Below, piece by piece: positions 49,473-58,802 of a stretch of 64,000 bases of DNA. The notes beneath the pieces are model-generated. The model searched no databases and was not told the DNA's origin. It saw only the letters and a list, made by a program, of their open reading frames with translations. Position 1 is the first letter of the stretch. Each line of letters opens with the position of its first letter. Source of the DNA: Clostridiales bacterium (GTDB taxonomy: Bacteria; Bacillota; Clostridia; Christensenellales; Borkfalkiaceae). Made by a program: the position numbers and the translations under genes. Where the stretch lies: positions 62,001-126,000 of the forward strand of contig SVHT01000004.1 of the NCBI GenBank assembly GCA_015055615.1. Direction: 5' to 3'.

Positions 49473-50894
49473 TCAATGCCGTATGCGTTTTACCCATACC
49501 TTATCCACGCCGCCCTCTCGCACCAAAGACCACGCGCTTTCGCAAGTCATACACGAAAGTAAGCTCTCGCCCGTATCTACGCATTTCGCGCCACACACAG
49601 GGCAACGCTTTCCAAAAATTTTATGCGCGCCCGCAAGCTGCATCGTGAGCGAACGTACAAAATCTTCCGTCGCGCGACAACCGAAATCGCCTTTGTTCGC
49701 CAAATTGATAACGCCGTCACTTTCCGTCGCCTTTCTCGAACATACGGCGATATACGCGTCCTCATAGCCCTGCGCAAGCTTTTCCCTGCGATACGCTGTC
49801 GCCAGCGCTCCGCTCTCTTCCGCTTCGCAGTCGACCACCTTGACGATTACCCGAGAAGTATACCGCTTTGCCGTTTCCTCTGCGTTCTCGTCCGTATCCA
49901 CAGCCCTATCTCTTCGCATAGAAGTTGTCACCAACAGTTCCGCTTTGCCGACCGTCCGCAATTCTATCGTGAACACGTCCTTTTGCATACATACCTTATC
50001 GTACGCGCGACTGCCATCCGCAAGGCGTATTACCGTGGGTTTGCCTACGATACGATAACCGCCACAATAGATTGCGTACAGCATCCGCAATACGCCGTTG
50101 TCAAACAGAGCGTCCGCAAGGTGCTTGTTACGCCCGCGCATCGCGCAAAACCGCTTGTAGAACAGATAACACTCCCGATACGCATGGTTTTTCGTAAGGA
50201 TATTGGTCGGCTGTATCGCGCCCGACAACGGTTTGCCTTGGCACTCTCTATACAGCGTACTGTTTTTGAATTTTACCGCTTTTTTTAAAAGGAGTTCCAC
50301 ACGATCGTATACGGTGATAATGGGGTCTTCCCCGTCTGCCAAAACGCGGGTATCGTCGGCATTTTTTACGGCGTTTTCCTGCTCGCTTGACATACGGAGC
50401 GCGCCCGCCGCCGTCAATCTCGACCCAAAATAGGTACGGAGATTGCCCACCAAGCCCGCAAGCTCGGTCAGCGTCCCCGACAAATATCGGATAATTTCGT
50501 CAATCAGCATTTTAATAAACCGATTTTCGTAAATGGCGTACTCGTCCTCAAAGGTATTCATATACACCGATTCTGGGCGAGGGCCTCGGTCGGAATCCTT
50601 CCAAAAACGCGGTTCTTTCAAGGTTAAAACAAACCCCTCTAAATCCAAACGGCTTGCCGCTTGCACCTTCACAACTTGCTGTACGTGTTTTACGTGTAGA
50701 TGTTCGTTCCCCAAAATGCGTTGAATATAATCGAGCACCCTTGCAAAATCGTCCAACCAAGAAAGGTCGTCCGCTATATTCAGTTTTTCGTTATCCGCAT
50801 CAGCGAACAGCGTTCCAAGGTCAATACAATCGCCGTATCCCTCGTCCAACCGTTCGGCAAATTCCGCAAGATATTTAACAACGCTTTTTTCCAT
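49473..50894 (-). CDS. Partner protein of the McrB-like ATPase (DUF2357-like, zinc ribbon)
   Basis: A 473-residue protein that shares an operon with the ATPase at 50917-52614, 22 bases behind it. The N-terminal two thirds resemble DUF2357-type partners of McrB-like ATPases, with YENRFIKMLIDEIIRYL at about 120-136. The C-terminus has a four-cysteine ribbon, CPVCG then CMTC, at about 434-454. I see no PD-(D/E)xK nuclease motif, so it may recognise or bind a target rather than cut. A DUF2357 search and structure prediction would decide this. The ATG at 50894 has AAAGAG as a weak site. Confidence 0.6.
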   Translation of the reverse strand: MEKSVVKYLAEFAERLDEGYGDCIDLGTLFADADNEKLNIADDLSWLDDFARVLDYIQRILGNEHLHVKHVQQVVKVQAASRLDLEGFVLTLKEPRFWKDSDRGPRPESVYMNTFEDEYAIYENRFIKMLIDEIIRYLSGTLTELAGLVGNLRTYFGSRLTAAGALRMSSEQENAVKNADDTRVLADGEDPIITVYDRVELLLKKAVKFKNSTLYRECQGKPLSGAIQPTNILTKNHAYRECYLFYKRFCAMRGRNKHLADALFDNGVLRMLYAIYCGGYRIVGKPTVIRLADGSRAYDKVCMQKDVFTIELRTVGKAELLVTTSMRRDRAVDTDENAEETAKRYTSRVIVKVVDCEAEESGALATAYRREKLAQGYEDAYIAVCSRKATESDGVINLANKGDFGCRATEDFVRSLTMQLAGAHKIFGKRCPVCGAKCVDTGESLLSCMTCESAWSLVREGGVDKVWVKRIRH

Positions 50895-50916
50895 ACGCTC
50901 TTTCCGCTATTCTACT

Positions 50917-52614
50917 TTACGAAAGCTTTTTCACAAGACGGCGAATCATATTTTCCGTGTCCGCCAACACGCCCGCGCCGTACAGCTGATTGATTTTGTT
51001 TTGCAAGCGCACCAAGCCTTCTTTGATATAGTCCTCAAATCTGCCGTCCAATTTGTGCAATACCTTGCGACAGAACATAAGGTCAATCGCCTCTTCCTTT
51101 GTCCCGCCAAGCGCCACGTAGACGGGCACGAAGTTCATAATTTGGTTCATAATACGGTTACCGAAACGGATTTCAAACAACTCGTAGACGAATTCTGCCA
51201 ACTCGTCGAATTTCGCAATATCCCCCTCGGCCAAGCCAAATTCCGCCCTTTCCTTTGCCGTTTGGAACAAATTCGAGAGCTGAGTAGGTCCCAACGCAAT
51301 CGGCTCGGGCGAGGCCTTCGTTTGAATTTTCGCGTTCTTGTCGTTAAACTCCAACACCACCGCCCTATCGTATACCTTATCGGTAATGGTAAAGGTGGAA
51401 TCGTCCTTGTTCGCCGTACCGACAAACCAAGTATTGACGGGCACGACTACCGCGCCGTTGTCGAGTTTTTTGGGGGAAAGCTCTGCCTTGACAGCAGGCA
51501 TAACCGTTACTTTCCAATCTTCCGCAGGATATTCGAGCACGGACAGGAAATCCGCAAAATAATATTCCACGCGGGAAAGGTTCATTTCGTCAAGCACCAT
51601 AAGGTTAAACTGGTTAGGAATATAAGACGCCTCGTACAAGCGTTTCAAGAAGTTCGTTTCCTTAAACACGTAGCTAAAATCGTTATAAAAACCCAAAACG
51701 TCGCTACGGTCGCGCCACGTCGATTGCACGGGCGCAAAGAAAGTCTTACTCCCTACGTACTCCGAAAAATATCTAGGGAGAGAGGACTTGCCCGTACCAC
51801 TGAGCCCCTCCAAAATAATCAGCCTGGACGTCGCCATACCCGCAATAAACGAACGCAACATTTTCAAATCGTAATACAGCGCGCAACGTTCGGACAAAAA
51901 GGCTTGGAAACCCTCTGCAATTTGAGGCAACGTGTAGTCCGTTTCCGCCTGCGCGGGCGCACCGCTCTTTTTTGCGTATTGCGCGTCAATCGCTTTCAAG
52001 CTAGGGAAGATTTCCCCCTTGTTCTCCGCTTTTGCGGATTCGCCAACGCTCGCCACACTCGGCGCCGTCACCGCGCCGTTTCCATTGACCGTAGTTTCCG
52101 TTTTGATATTCGGCTTAAACGCGTGCGAGAATATCTCGATAATCATATAAATCGCCAGCAAACAAACGCTGACAATGAGCTGCGCGATCAAGAAATATAA
52201 ATGCGTCAAGAACAGATATCTAATCTTCACGTTTTTCAGCGCAAAAAAGGCAAGGACAACCGTCCAACCGAAGACAAAAATAGCCGCGCACACCGCCCAA
52301 ACAATCCATTTGCTATGCTTTGCCGGAATCTTCTTTTCTAAAAGTTTGCGGATTTTTTTGGCAAAAATCAAAAGAATCACGGGCAAAACCGTCGCAACGT
52401 ACGTCATGGCAAACCCGCAGAAAATTGCCGTGCCGATATTGATGCGCTTGATGGAAAGCATCGTCACAATGCTGGCAAGGAAATTATGTTTCATCCCGCC
52501 GAACAACGCGTTGCCTTGGTCAATCATCAACACGCCGAGCAACCCTAAAAAATTGACCAACAATAAACTGCCGATTGCAACGTATACACCGTCTTTTTTC
52601 TTGAAAAACTTCAT
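50917..52614 (-). CDS. Membrane-anchored McrB-like AAA+ ATPase
   Basis: A 565-residue protein. The first 160 residues hold four hydrophobic helices (about 10-30, 55-80, 97-118 and 128-155). A linker follows, then an AAA+ domain of the McrB/MoxR type: Walker A LEGLSGTGKSSLPRYF at about 266-281, Walker B NLMVLDEMNLSRVE at about 335-348, and GTANKDDST as sensor I. In soluble McrB this domain hydrolyses GTP and moves DNA-cutting partners; nucleotide choice here is not known. A membrane-anchored form is unusual. Start at 52614 is set by AGAGG 6 bases upstream. The promoter at 52690-52718 is exact consensus. Confidence 0.75.
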   Translation of the reverse strand: MKFFKKKDGVYVAIGSLLLVNFLGLLGVLMIDQGNALFGGMKHNFLASIVTMLSIKRINIGTAIFCGFAMTYVATVLPVILLIFAKKIRKLLEKKIPAKHSKWIVWAVCAAIFVFGWTVVLAFFALKNVKIRYLFLTHLYFLIAQLIVSVCLLAIYMIIEIFSHAFKPNIKTETTVNGNGAVTAPSVASVGESAKAENKGEIFPSLKAIDAQYAKKSGAPAQAETDYTLPQIAEGFQAFLSERCALYYDLKMLRSFIAGMATSRLIILEGLSGTGKSSLPRYFSEYVGSKTFFAPVQSTWRDRSDVLGFYNDFSYVFKETNFLKRLYEASYIPNQFNLMVLDEMNLSRVEYYFADFLSVLEYPAEDWKVTVMPAVKAELSPKKLDNGAVVVPVNTWFVGTANKDDSTFTITDKVYDRAVVLEFNDKNAKIQTKASPEPIALGPTQLSNLFQTAKERAEFGLAEGDIAKFDELAEFVYELFEIRFGNRIMNQIMNFVPVYVALGGTKEEAIDLMFCRKVLHKLDGRFEDYIKEGLVRLQNKINQLYGAGVLADTENMIRRLVKKLS

Positions 52615-52689
52615 TCTATACCTCTCTAATTGTTTAAATTCCACACAAAAAACGCCGTACTTCGCCGTTTCCCGCTTTAATTTTTTTGT

Positions 52690-52718
52690 ATTATATCATT
52701 AAGTTTTTCATCTGTCAA
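52690..52718 (-). promoter_or_regulatory. Exact-consensus promoter of the McrB-like module
   Basis: TTGACA (52713-52718), 17-base spacer, TATAAT (52690-52695) on the minus strand. Confidence 0.88.
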
Positions 52719-52763
52719 TAAGGAAAAATAATTTTTTGTCAAATTTTCACCATTTTTTTACAT

Positions 52764-52803
52764 AAAAAAACGGCGTGAACGCGATACGTCCCCCGCCGTT
52801 TCC
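52764..52803 (-). terminator. Hairpin terminator of the metallophosphoesterase, related to that at 49425-49463
   Basis: AAACGGCG / CGCCGTTT stem around a GC-rich loop with CGATACGTC. Minus-strand reading ends in seven T. It shares GATACGT and both stem arms with the hairpin at 49425-49463. Confidence 0.8.
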
Positions 52804-52874
52804 ATTTTTATTCCTTTTTCGCTATTGTAACACAGCTAAACAAAACGCTCGTTTTACGTCTATTTTTCAACGAA

Positions 52875-54956
52875 TTAGCTAACCGCAACGTTCTTTATGT
52901 ACGCGCCGTTGTTTCCCTCAACGAAATAGATACCAAATTCCGTACACACGTCAGCAAAACCGCTGATATCAATCGTTATCGTCTGCCACTCGCCAATAAT
53001 AACCTTGCGCTCACCCGTATAGCTCGCGTCATACCAAAGATAACCGTTAGCCACACCAGGCATGGTTTCGTCCGTCTGATTGGGCTTTACGCGAATTGCA
53101 AATTCCTGCGTTGCCTCACCCGCCGTGGTCGTCGCCTCTTCGGGCACTAAAATATCGAACGTAACCGTGGTCTTCCCTTTCAACAAATTGACGTTGATAT
53201 ACATTCTGTTGTACGACGTTCCCGACACGATATAATACGCGTTGGTGTTTTCATCGTAAGCAACCGCTTGCACGCTACCGCTCGCCGAAGAGCTGTCGCT
53301 CTGCGCGGTAAGGTCCGTGCCGTATTGCAAACCCTCAACGTGAACGGGATTAGGCTCAGGTTCGGGCTCAGGCTCAGGTTCGGGCTCGGGTTCGGGCGCA
53401 GGTTCTTCGTTATCCGCTCCAAACGGATCGCCGTAGTAGCAGATATACCCTTTGGTAATCGTGCCGTCTTCCACCGAAACGGGAATTACCGTACCGCCCA
53501 TAAGAGGGATTGCGCCAGCCGGATGCTCGTTCATATAACCGCCGAATATTTCCCCTTCTTTTGTAAGCGTATTATATCTATCGTACGTCGAGGACTTTTG
53601 ACCGTATTGGAAACGTATCCCCTCGTATACGATACTTACGCTGTTGCAATGCTCGTGCCCGACAAAAATCGAATCCACGCCCAATTCTTTCAATTTGCTA
53701 ATCGTAAGCGAAGAGTCCGACCAAGGCCCTTTCGTCGTTCTGCCAAGGAAACCAAAGTCCGTTTCGTCCGCCGTTTCCATGGTATCCAAATTTAAAGGTT
53801 CTTTCAATATCGAGGAAGTACCGCCTTCCGTTACCCCAGTATATTCGTCATATTTTCTAAATGCATCATGGAAAATCGTCGGTTGAATATGGTACGCCAT
53901 CGAAATCTTCACGTCTGCGTCAACTTTATGGATAGCCTTAACCGAATCGGTAAACCACAAAACTTGATTGCTTCCAAAGCCTGCGGACGTTTTAACGCTA
54001 TTCGTACCGAAAGCAGGCGCCGTTTGTACGCCGTTCGCATCGCACATTGGTCTGCCACAACCGTTGGAGTCCATCATATAGAACACGCGAAGAAGTTCTC
54101 CGTCAGCATTTTCAAGCCCTACCGAATAGTTGCCGTTCCCCGTAACTTCGCCCTGTTTAAACAGACAATTTTCCGCCGCTTCCAGCTGCGCGCATTGCCA
54201 ATCTACACCCATCAAACTTTCGTTGTCGTGGTTGCCAAATACAGGCGCCCAAGGGATATCCAAGCCTTCCATAAAGTTGATAAGGCTAGTAAGCAACGCG
54301 CCGTTGGGATCAAATCTACCGTATACGATGTCCCCCGTCAAAATAATCAAATCGGGATTTGTCTTTTCCACCACTTCGCGAACGTATCGGTAACATTGAT
54401 TTTCCACAGAATCACCATACGATACCACTTGCGTATCAGAAAGTTGCAACACGACGGGTTCGTCGTCTACTTCCACGATGAAATCCACTAAATCGTCGTT
54501 GGTTACGTATGCCCCGCAATCGCAATAGTACGCCTTACCGTTTTCACCGTCCGAAAGTTCGCCGTACGTATGTCCAGACGCCTTGCCGTAAGGAATTTTG
54601 CAAACGTCGCAAACGGGTTGCGATTCACAATCTACCGCCGTACCCGAGTGCCCGCTGTATTCTACCAACTCTCCGCAGGTACATACCAACCAATGCCCTG
54701 CCGTGCTATGTTTCCACTCGCCCTCCGTGATATGCGTATGTACTTCGCCACCGTCGCTACTATCGCCGCTTTCCGAGCTGTCGATAACGTCGCTACTATC
54801 GCCACTTTCCGAGGCGTCAACGCTTTCGCTGCTTTGCGGTTGCGAACTGTTGATTGCCCCCGTATTACCGCCTTTATCTCCGCAAGCCACCGCCAGCGTC
54901 GCAGACAAACTCGTCATTAGAGCAAGCAATATCCATTTTTTGAGTTTACCCATCAT
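52875..54956 (-). CDS. Lipoprotein metallophosphoesterase with C-terminal lectin-like domain
   Basis: A 693-residue extracellular lipoprotein. The signal peptide ends with the lipobox ATLAVAC. A Ser/Asp-rich linker and a Cys/His-rich segment (two HWLVCTCG-like CxC repeats) follow, then a calcineurin-like phosphoesterase domain from about residue 165. Its motifs are LSDTQV (DxQ in place of DxH), TGDIVYG, GNHDNE and GHEHCNS. A (PE)n linker and a jelly-roll-like domain end the protein. The substrate is unknown. ATG at 54956 or 54953 (GGAG spacing favours the second). Confidence 0.8.
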   Translation of the reverse strand: MMGKLKKWILLALMTSLSATLAVACGDKGGNTGAINSSQPQSSESVDASESGDSSDVIDSSESGDSSDGGEVHTHITEGEWKHSTAGHWLVCTCGELVEYSGHSGTAVDCESQPVCDVCKIPYGKASGHTYGELSDGENGKAYYCDCGAYVTNDDLVDFIVEVDDEPVVLQLSDTQVVSYGDSVENQCYRYVREVVEKTNPDLIILTGDIVYGRFDPNGALLTSLINFMEGLDIPWAPVFGNHDNESLMGVDWQCAQLEAAENCLFKQGEVTGNGNYSVGLENADGELLRVFYMMDSNGCGRPMCDANGVQTAPAFGTNSVKTSAGFGSNQVLWFTDSVKAIHKVDADVKISMAYHIQPTIFHDAFRKYDEYTGVTEGGTSSILKEPLNLDTMETADETDFGFLGRTTKGPWSDSSLTISKLKELGVDSIFVGHEHCNSVSIVYEGIRFQYGQKSSTYDRYNTLTKEGEIFGGYMNEHPAGAIPLMGGTVIPVSVEDGTITKGYICYYGDPFGADNEEPAPEPEPEPEPEPEPEPNPVHVEGLQYGTDLTAQSDSSSASGSVQAVAYDENTNAYYIVSGTSYNRMYINVNLLKGKTTVTFDILVPEEATTTAGEATQEFAIRVKPNQTDETMPGVANGYLWYDASYTGERKVIIGEWQTITIDISGFADVCTEFGIYFVEGNNGAYIKNVAVS

Positions 54957-54987
54957 TTTTCTCCTTAAACAAATTTTTCACTTCCTT

Positions 54988-55016
54988 ATTATATAACTTT
55001 TTAGGCGCGTTGTCAA
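54988..55016 (-). promoter_or_regulatory. Exact-consensus promoter of the metallophosphoesterase
   Basis: TTGACA (55011-55016), 17-base spacer, TATAAT (54988-54993) on the minus strand. Confidence 0.9.
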
Positions 55017-55150
55017 TGCTCAAAAATTGCAAAAACAAGCAAAAACGCATTTTTTACTTGTTTTTTAACAACGCCAAACTGTAAAATTAAAAGACGCAAG
55101 CCGTAATGCCTGCGCCCTTCCATTTCTATCCCTATTAAATATTATCCCTA

Positions 55151-55867
55151 TTAAATATTCATACCGTTGTTATAACCCGACATAATTCCTTCTTTATACA
55201 GGTGCGAATCGTTGCTCCATTGCAACACGCGCGGAATCGACGTAGCCCGCGTATCGTCAAAATGAATTACCGTCACCCCCGAGTGCGAAATATCAAAATG
55301 CGAGGAAAGCAAAGCGTAGGGTATATCCAAAATACTGCTCAAAACCACCATACCGTTGCCCGCATGCGCGAACAGAGCCACCCGCTTGTCGTTCTTTTTC
55401 GTCACGCTGTAACAACCTCTTTCTCTGTCATGGACAAAGCCTTGTTTTGCGAAAAACTCGTCCACCTTTTCGTTTACTTTTTGAATCCCTTCGGCAAAGG
55501 TGTTGTTGGCAAAATCGGGGTGCTCGTACCATTTTTCGCCCAAAGCGCGCACTTCCTTGCTGTTAAATTTCTTTGTATACTCGTGGTTACAGAACACGAA
55601 TTCTAATCCGCCTTTTCCATCGGGAACGGTGAAATTGTCCCAAGTAAATCCTTCGTGCGCCCAATCCACCACCGTTTTTTCTTTGCCGAGGGCCTTTAAG
55701 GTAGGCTCTGCCGTCATTTGCGCGCGCGTGGAATTGGACGTGTAAATTTCGTCTAACCCATACAGCGCAAGGCGTTTTGCGAGCGCCTCCGCCTGCCTAT
55801 GCCCCCTTTCCGTTAAACTGTCGGGATCGTAAATCGGGTCTCCGTGTCGGATATAATAAAAAATCAT
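55151..55867 (-). CDS. Histidine phosphatase (phosphoglycerate-mutase-like)
   Basis: A 238-residue protein of the histidine phosphatase superfamily. YIRHGDPIYD at residues 5-14 holds the catalytic RHG triplet. TSNSTRAQMTAEP and FAHAGNGM supply the second Arg and second His. Substrate is unknown. It follows the GH31 gene on the same strand by about 50 bases, so a shared transcript is possible. Confidence 0.88.
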   Translation of the reverse strand: MIFYYIRHGDPIYDPDSLTERGHRQAEALAKRLALYGLDEIYTSNSTRAQMTAEPTLKALGKEKTVVDWAHEGFTWDNFTVPDGKGGLEFVFCNHEYTKKFNSKEVRALGEKWYEHPDFANNTFAEGIQKVNEKVDEFFAKQGFVHDRERGCYSVTKKNDKRVALFAHAGNGMVVLSSILDIPYALLSSHFDISHSGVTVIHFDDTRATSIPRVLQWSNDSHLYKEGIMSGYNNGMNI

Positions 55868-55919
55868 ATTCTTGCTCCTTTACAGCGGTTTTCGCCGTTT
55901 TTGCTTTCGTTTATGTTTT

Positions 55920-58376
55920 TTAGAGTGTTTCTTTTAAAATCGCCTTCGTTACCTTAGGCAAATCCGCCTTTTCCACGCTTTCAAGGTACTCTTCTATCGT
56001 TCCCGCCCTTTCAATCTCTTTCCACGCGTTGTATTTTGCGGTATTTTTCCACTCTGCGCGGGTGAGAACCTTCAAGGCGCGGTTTTTCAGTTTTGCAAGG
56101 GGCGTTTTTTGAGCAAATCGCACTTCAATGCGGTAGCGCACGCCACTCCTTATCTGTAACGCCAAGCAAACACAATCGGCAATCAACACGTTTGCTTTGC
56201 GCTTTTTACCGTCTATAAACAAGCGAACTTCGCCCGCCTCCACGTTTTCAAAGCGAAGATACAAAACGCGGTTTTTCGGCGTAATTTCCTCGTCCCCGTC
56301 CGCAAAGATTTCCGTCGTTTGCGTGCATATCTCCGCGTTTTCGGTATAGCGGTTGACGAACGCCGTCTTATATTCGCCCGTTTTTCCGCGCTCTAAACCG
56401 TCTTCTAACAGCATATATTCGCCGTTGCCGTTATAGATACGAACCTCCAATTTTTCGGGGTTATCACAGCCGTTCCCCCTATCCGCCGACAAGGGCAAAA
56501 CACCGCCCGCTTTGGCAAACACGGGGATACTGTCCAATTTTCGGCGCAAGGTTATCTTTTTTTCACCCTTGCCAACCGCATATTCGTCCCCCGTGAAAAT
56601 ATCCGTCCAACGCCCCTCGGGCAACCAAGTTGTTATCCGCGCGTAACCGTCCTTTTTCATAGACTCCGTCACGGGCGCAACCAACAATTCGCTCCCAAAA
56701 TAATAGGTCTGCGGATATTCGTACGCGCTTTTTTGTTTGTGCCTATAATACAACGGCTCGACCAGCGCCAAGCCCTTTTCGCTCGTGTTTTTCGACGCGG
56801 TATACAAATACGGTATCAAGCGGTGCCTAAACCGCAAAAATTCCATGGCAATCAGCCCCGCGCCGTCACCGTATTCCCACGGCTCTTTCGTCATGGTATC
56901 ATAGCAAGCGCAATGCAGTCGGTTGATAGGACTGAACACGCCGTATTGGATATGCCGAACGTACAATTCGTCGCTCTTTTCCCCAAAATTGTGCCCGCCG
57001 ATATCGTGGCTCCACCACGTATACCCCGCGTTGGTCGCCGTCGCCGTGAAATAGGGCAAATACCCCAACGTGTTCCACGTAATCTCCGTATCCCCCGAAA
57101 ACCCGAGCGGATATCTATGCGAGCCTACGCCCGCATAACGGGAAAGTATCAAGGGCGCGCTATGCCCCTTGGCATTGTCCAAATAATGGTAATGATTGAG
57201 CGCCCAAAGAGGGTCGTAATCGGCTTTCGCCCCGTCCTTTTCGCCGTCCGTCCAAGGGATATTTTTCTGTTGCCAATCCATCCACCAAAAATCCACGCCG
57301 TCCTCTTCGTACGGGCGGTGCAAAATCGCAAAATAGGCGTTGATAAAATCCGCGCTTGAAAAATTGAAGGGAATCTGTTTGTCCTCGGGGTTTTTAATCC
57401 CCAACGCTTTCGCCATCTTTTCGTAATCGCGTTCCCACCAACGCACACCGTCGGACGGGTGTAAATTCAGCGTGATTTTCAAGTTTTTTCTTTGCAGTTC
57501 TTTTAAGAACTTTTTATAATCGGGGAAGAGATTTTTGTTCCACGTATACCCCGTCCAGCCCACAGACCAGCTATCGCCGACGTATTCCACCCCGTCCTTA
57601 CCGCTCTTTGAAAACTCCAATTCTTCCTTGATATAATCGGAATAATGCCAATCCATATCCACCGTCGCCACCGTCAAGGGGATATCCCGTTCCTCAAAAC
57701 GGTTTAAAACGCGCAAATATTCCTCGTCCGTATACACGTGGTATCTGCTCCACCAATTTCCGAGGGCGTATCTGGGTACAAGGGGCGTCGCGCCCGTGAT
57801 TTGATAGAGCGCCTGCACCGCGCCTCGATAATCGTCGCCAAAAACAAAAATATATTCGTCCGAGCCGCTCGCAATCTCGTTTTTGATTTCGCCGTTTTGT
57901 TGCAGGGTAAGCGATTCGCTATCGTCTAACACCGCTACGCCCGATTTTGAGCAAACGCCTATGCCAAGCGCAATTTTTTTCGGTTTTTCGCCCTCTATCC
58001 AAGGGCGATGATATACGTCGGCGTTACAATTATCCAACGTACGGTACGTGCCCAAAAGGTTGCCCTCGTTATTCGCAAAAACACGCTTTCCGCCTAATTC
58101 AACGCATACCTGCCCCCTGTCTTTGTGTAAAATCAGTTTGCAAGCGCCCGTATCGATTTCGGCGGTTTCGCCCTTATCGGCAAAGGCAAATTCCGTCCTT
58201 TCCATATCCCGAAACCACACCGCTTGGGTGGCTTCGTCACGAAAACGCTTTTGCGGACTTTTTTCCAGACGGAACAACCGCGCGCCCAACACCGTCACAC
58301 GGTAATCTTCCCAAAAAACTACGTTTTCCTTTTTAGCAATCGGTCGGGTTTTTGCAATCAAATGCTTGTCTAACAT
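55920..58376 (-). CDS. GH31 glycosidase
   Basis: Glycoside hydrolase family 31 (alpha-glucosidase/xylosidase type), 818 residues. The nucleophile is Asp in FWWMDWQQKNIPW and the acid/base lies in GFSGDTEITWNTL. An N-terminal beta-sandwich precedes the barrel, and C-terminal beta domains follow. There is no signal peptide, so it acts in the cytoplasm on imported sugars. The last 90 residues are Lys-rich and atypical. It lies 24 bases after the DUF1653 gene. Confidence 0.92.
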   Translation of the reverse strand: MLDKHLIAKTRPIAKKENVVFWEDYRVTVLGARLFRLEKSPQKRFRDEATQAVWFRDMERTEFAFADKGETAEIDTGACKLILHKDRGQVCVELGGKRVFANNEGNLLGTYRTLDNCNADVYHRPWIEGEKPKKIALGIGVCSKSGVAVLDDSESLTLQQNGEIKNEIASGSDEYIFVFGDDYRGAVQALYQITGATPLVPRYALGNWWSRYHVYTDEEYLRVLNRFEERDIPLTVATVDMDWHYSDYIKEELEFSKSGKDGVEYVGDSWSVGWTGYTWNKNLFPDYKKFLKELQRKNLKITLNLHPSDGVRWWERDYEKMAKALGIKNPEDKQIPFNFSSADFINAYFAILHRPYEEDGVDFWWMDWQQKNIPWTDGEKDGAKADYDPLWALNHYHYLDNAKGHSAPLILSRYAGVGSHRYPLGFSGDTEITWNTLGYLPYFTATATNAGYTWWSHDIGGHNFGEKSDELYVRHIQYGVFSPINRLHCACYDTMTKEPWEYGDGAGLIAMEFLRFRHRLIPYLYTASKNTSEKGLALVEPLYYRHKQKSAYEYPQTYYFGSELLVAPVTESMKKDGYARITTWLPEGRWTDIFTGDEYAVGKGEKKITLRRKLDSIPVFAKAGGVLPLSADRGNGCDNPEKLEVRIYNGNGEYMLLEDGLERGKTGEYKTAFVNRYTENAEICTQTTEIFADGDEEITPKNRVLYLRFENVEAGEVRLFIDGKKRKANVLIADCVCLALQIRSGVRYRIEVRFAQKTPLAKLKNRALKVLTRAEWKNTAKYNAWKEIERAGTIEEYLESVEKADLPKVTKAILKETL

Positions 58377-58400
58377 ATTCCATTTTCCTCCCCCGTCTTA

Positions 58401-58613
58401 TTATCCGAGAAATAAAAATCTTTTATGCGTTTTTCCGTCCCGCTCCACCGTTTCGTTCCACATCGACGCAGGGCGTATCCAAACCTGCCCTTCGCCGTAT
58501 AAAGCGCGGTAAACTACGTATTTTTCCAAGCTTTCCGAGTGATTTGCAATAGCAATCACTTCGTATTCCTTACCCTTAAAATGACGGTATTTTCCGAGTT
58601 TAATTTCTTCCAT
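58401..58613 (-). CDS. DUF1653 family protein
   Basis: A 70-residue protein of the DUF1653 family, with GKYRHFKGKEYEVIAIANHSE and VVYRALYGEGQVWIRP as its core. Function is unknown. It is the first gene of a probable unit leading to the GH31 gene. Confidence 0.9.
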   Translation of the reverse strand: MEEIKLGKYRHFKGKEYEVIAIANHSESLEKYVVYRALYGEGQVWIRPASMWNETVERDGKTHKRFLFLG

Positions 58614-58637
58614 AATCGCTCCTTTTTTATGTTCATC

Positions 58638-58666
58638 ATTATAGCATACCCCCTACGTTTTTGCAA
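58638..58666 (-). promoter_or_regulatory. Promoter of the DUF1653-GH31 unit
   Basis: TTGCAA (58661-58666), 17-base spacer, TATAAT (58638-58643) on the minus strand. Confidence 0.75.
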
Positions 58667-58802
58667 TATTCAAATAAAAAATAATCAAAAAAACGCACAA
58701 AAATGATATATTATGGCACAAAACAATAGCTTTTTCCTATAAAAAGGTATATAATATTGCCGTTTGAGTTTTTCAAAGACTAACTACACAAAGGAGAAAA
58801 AC

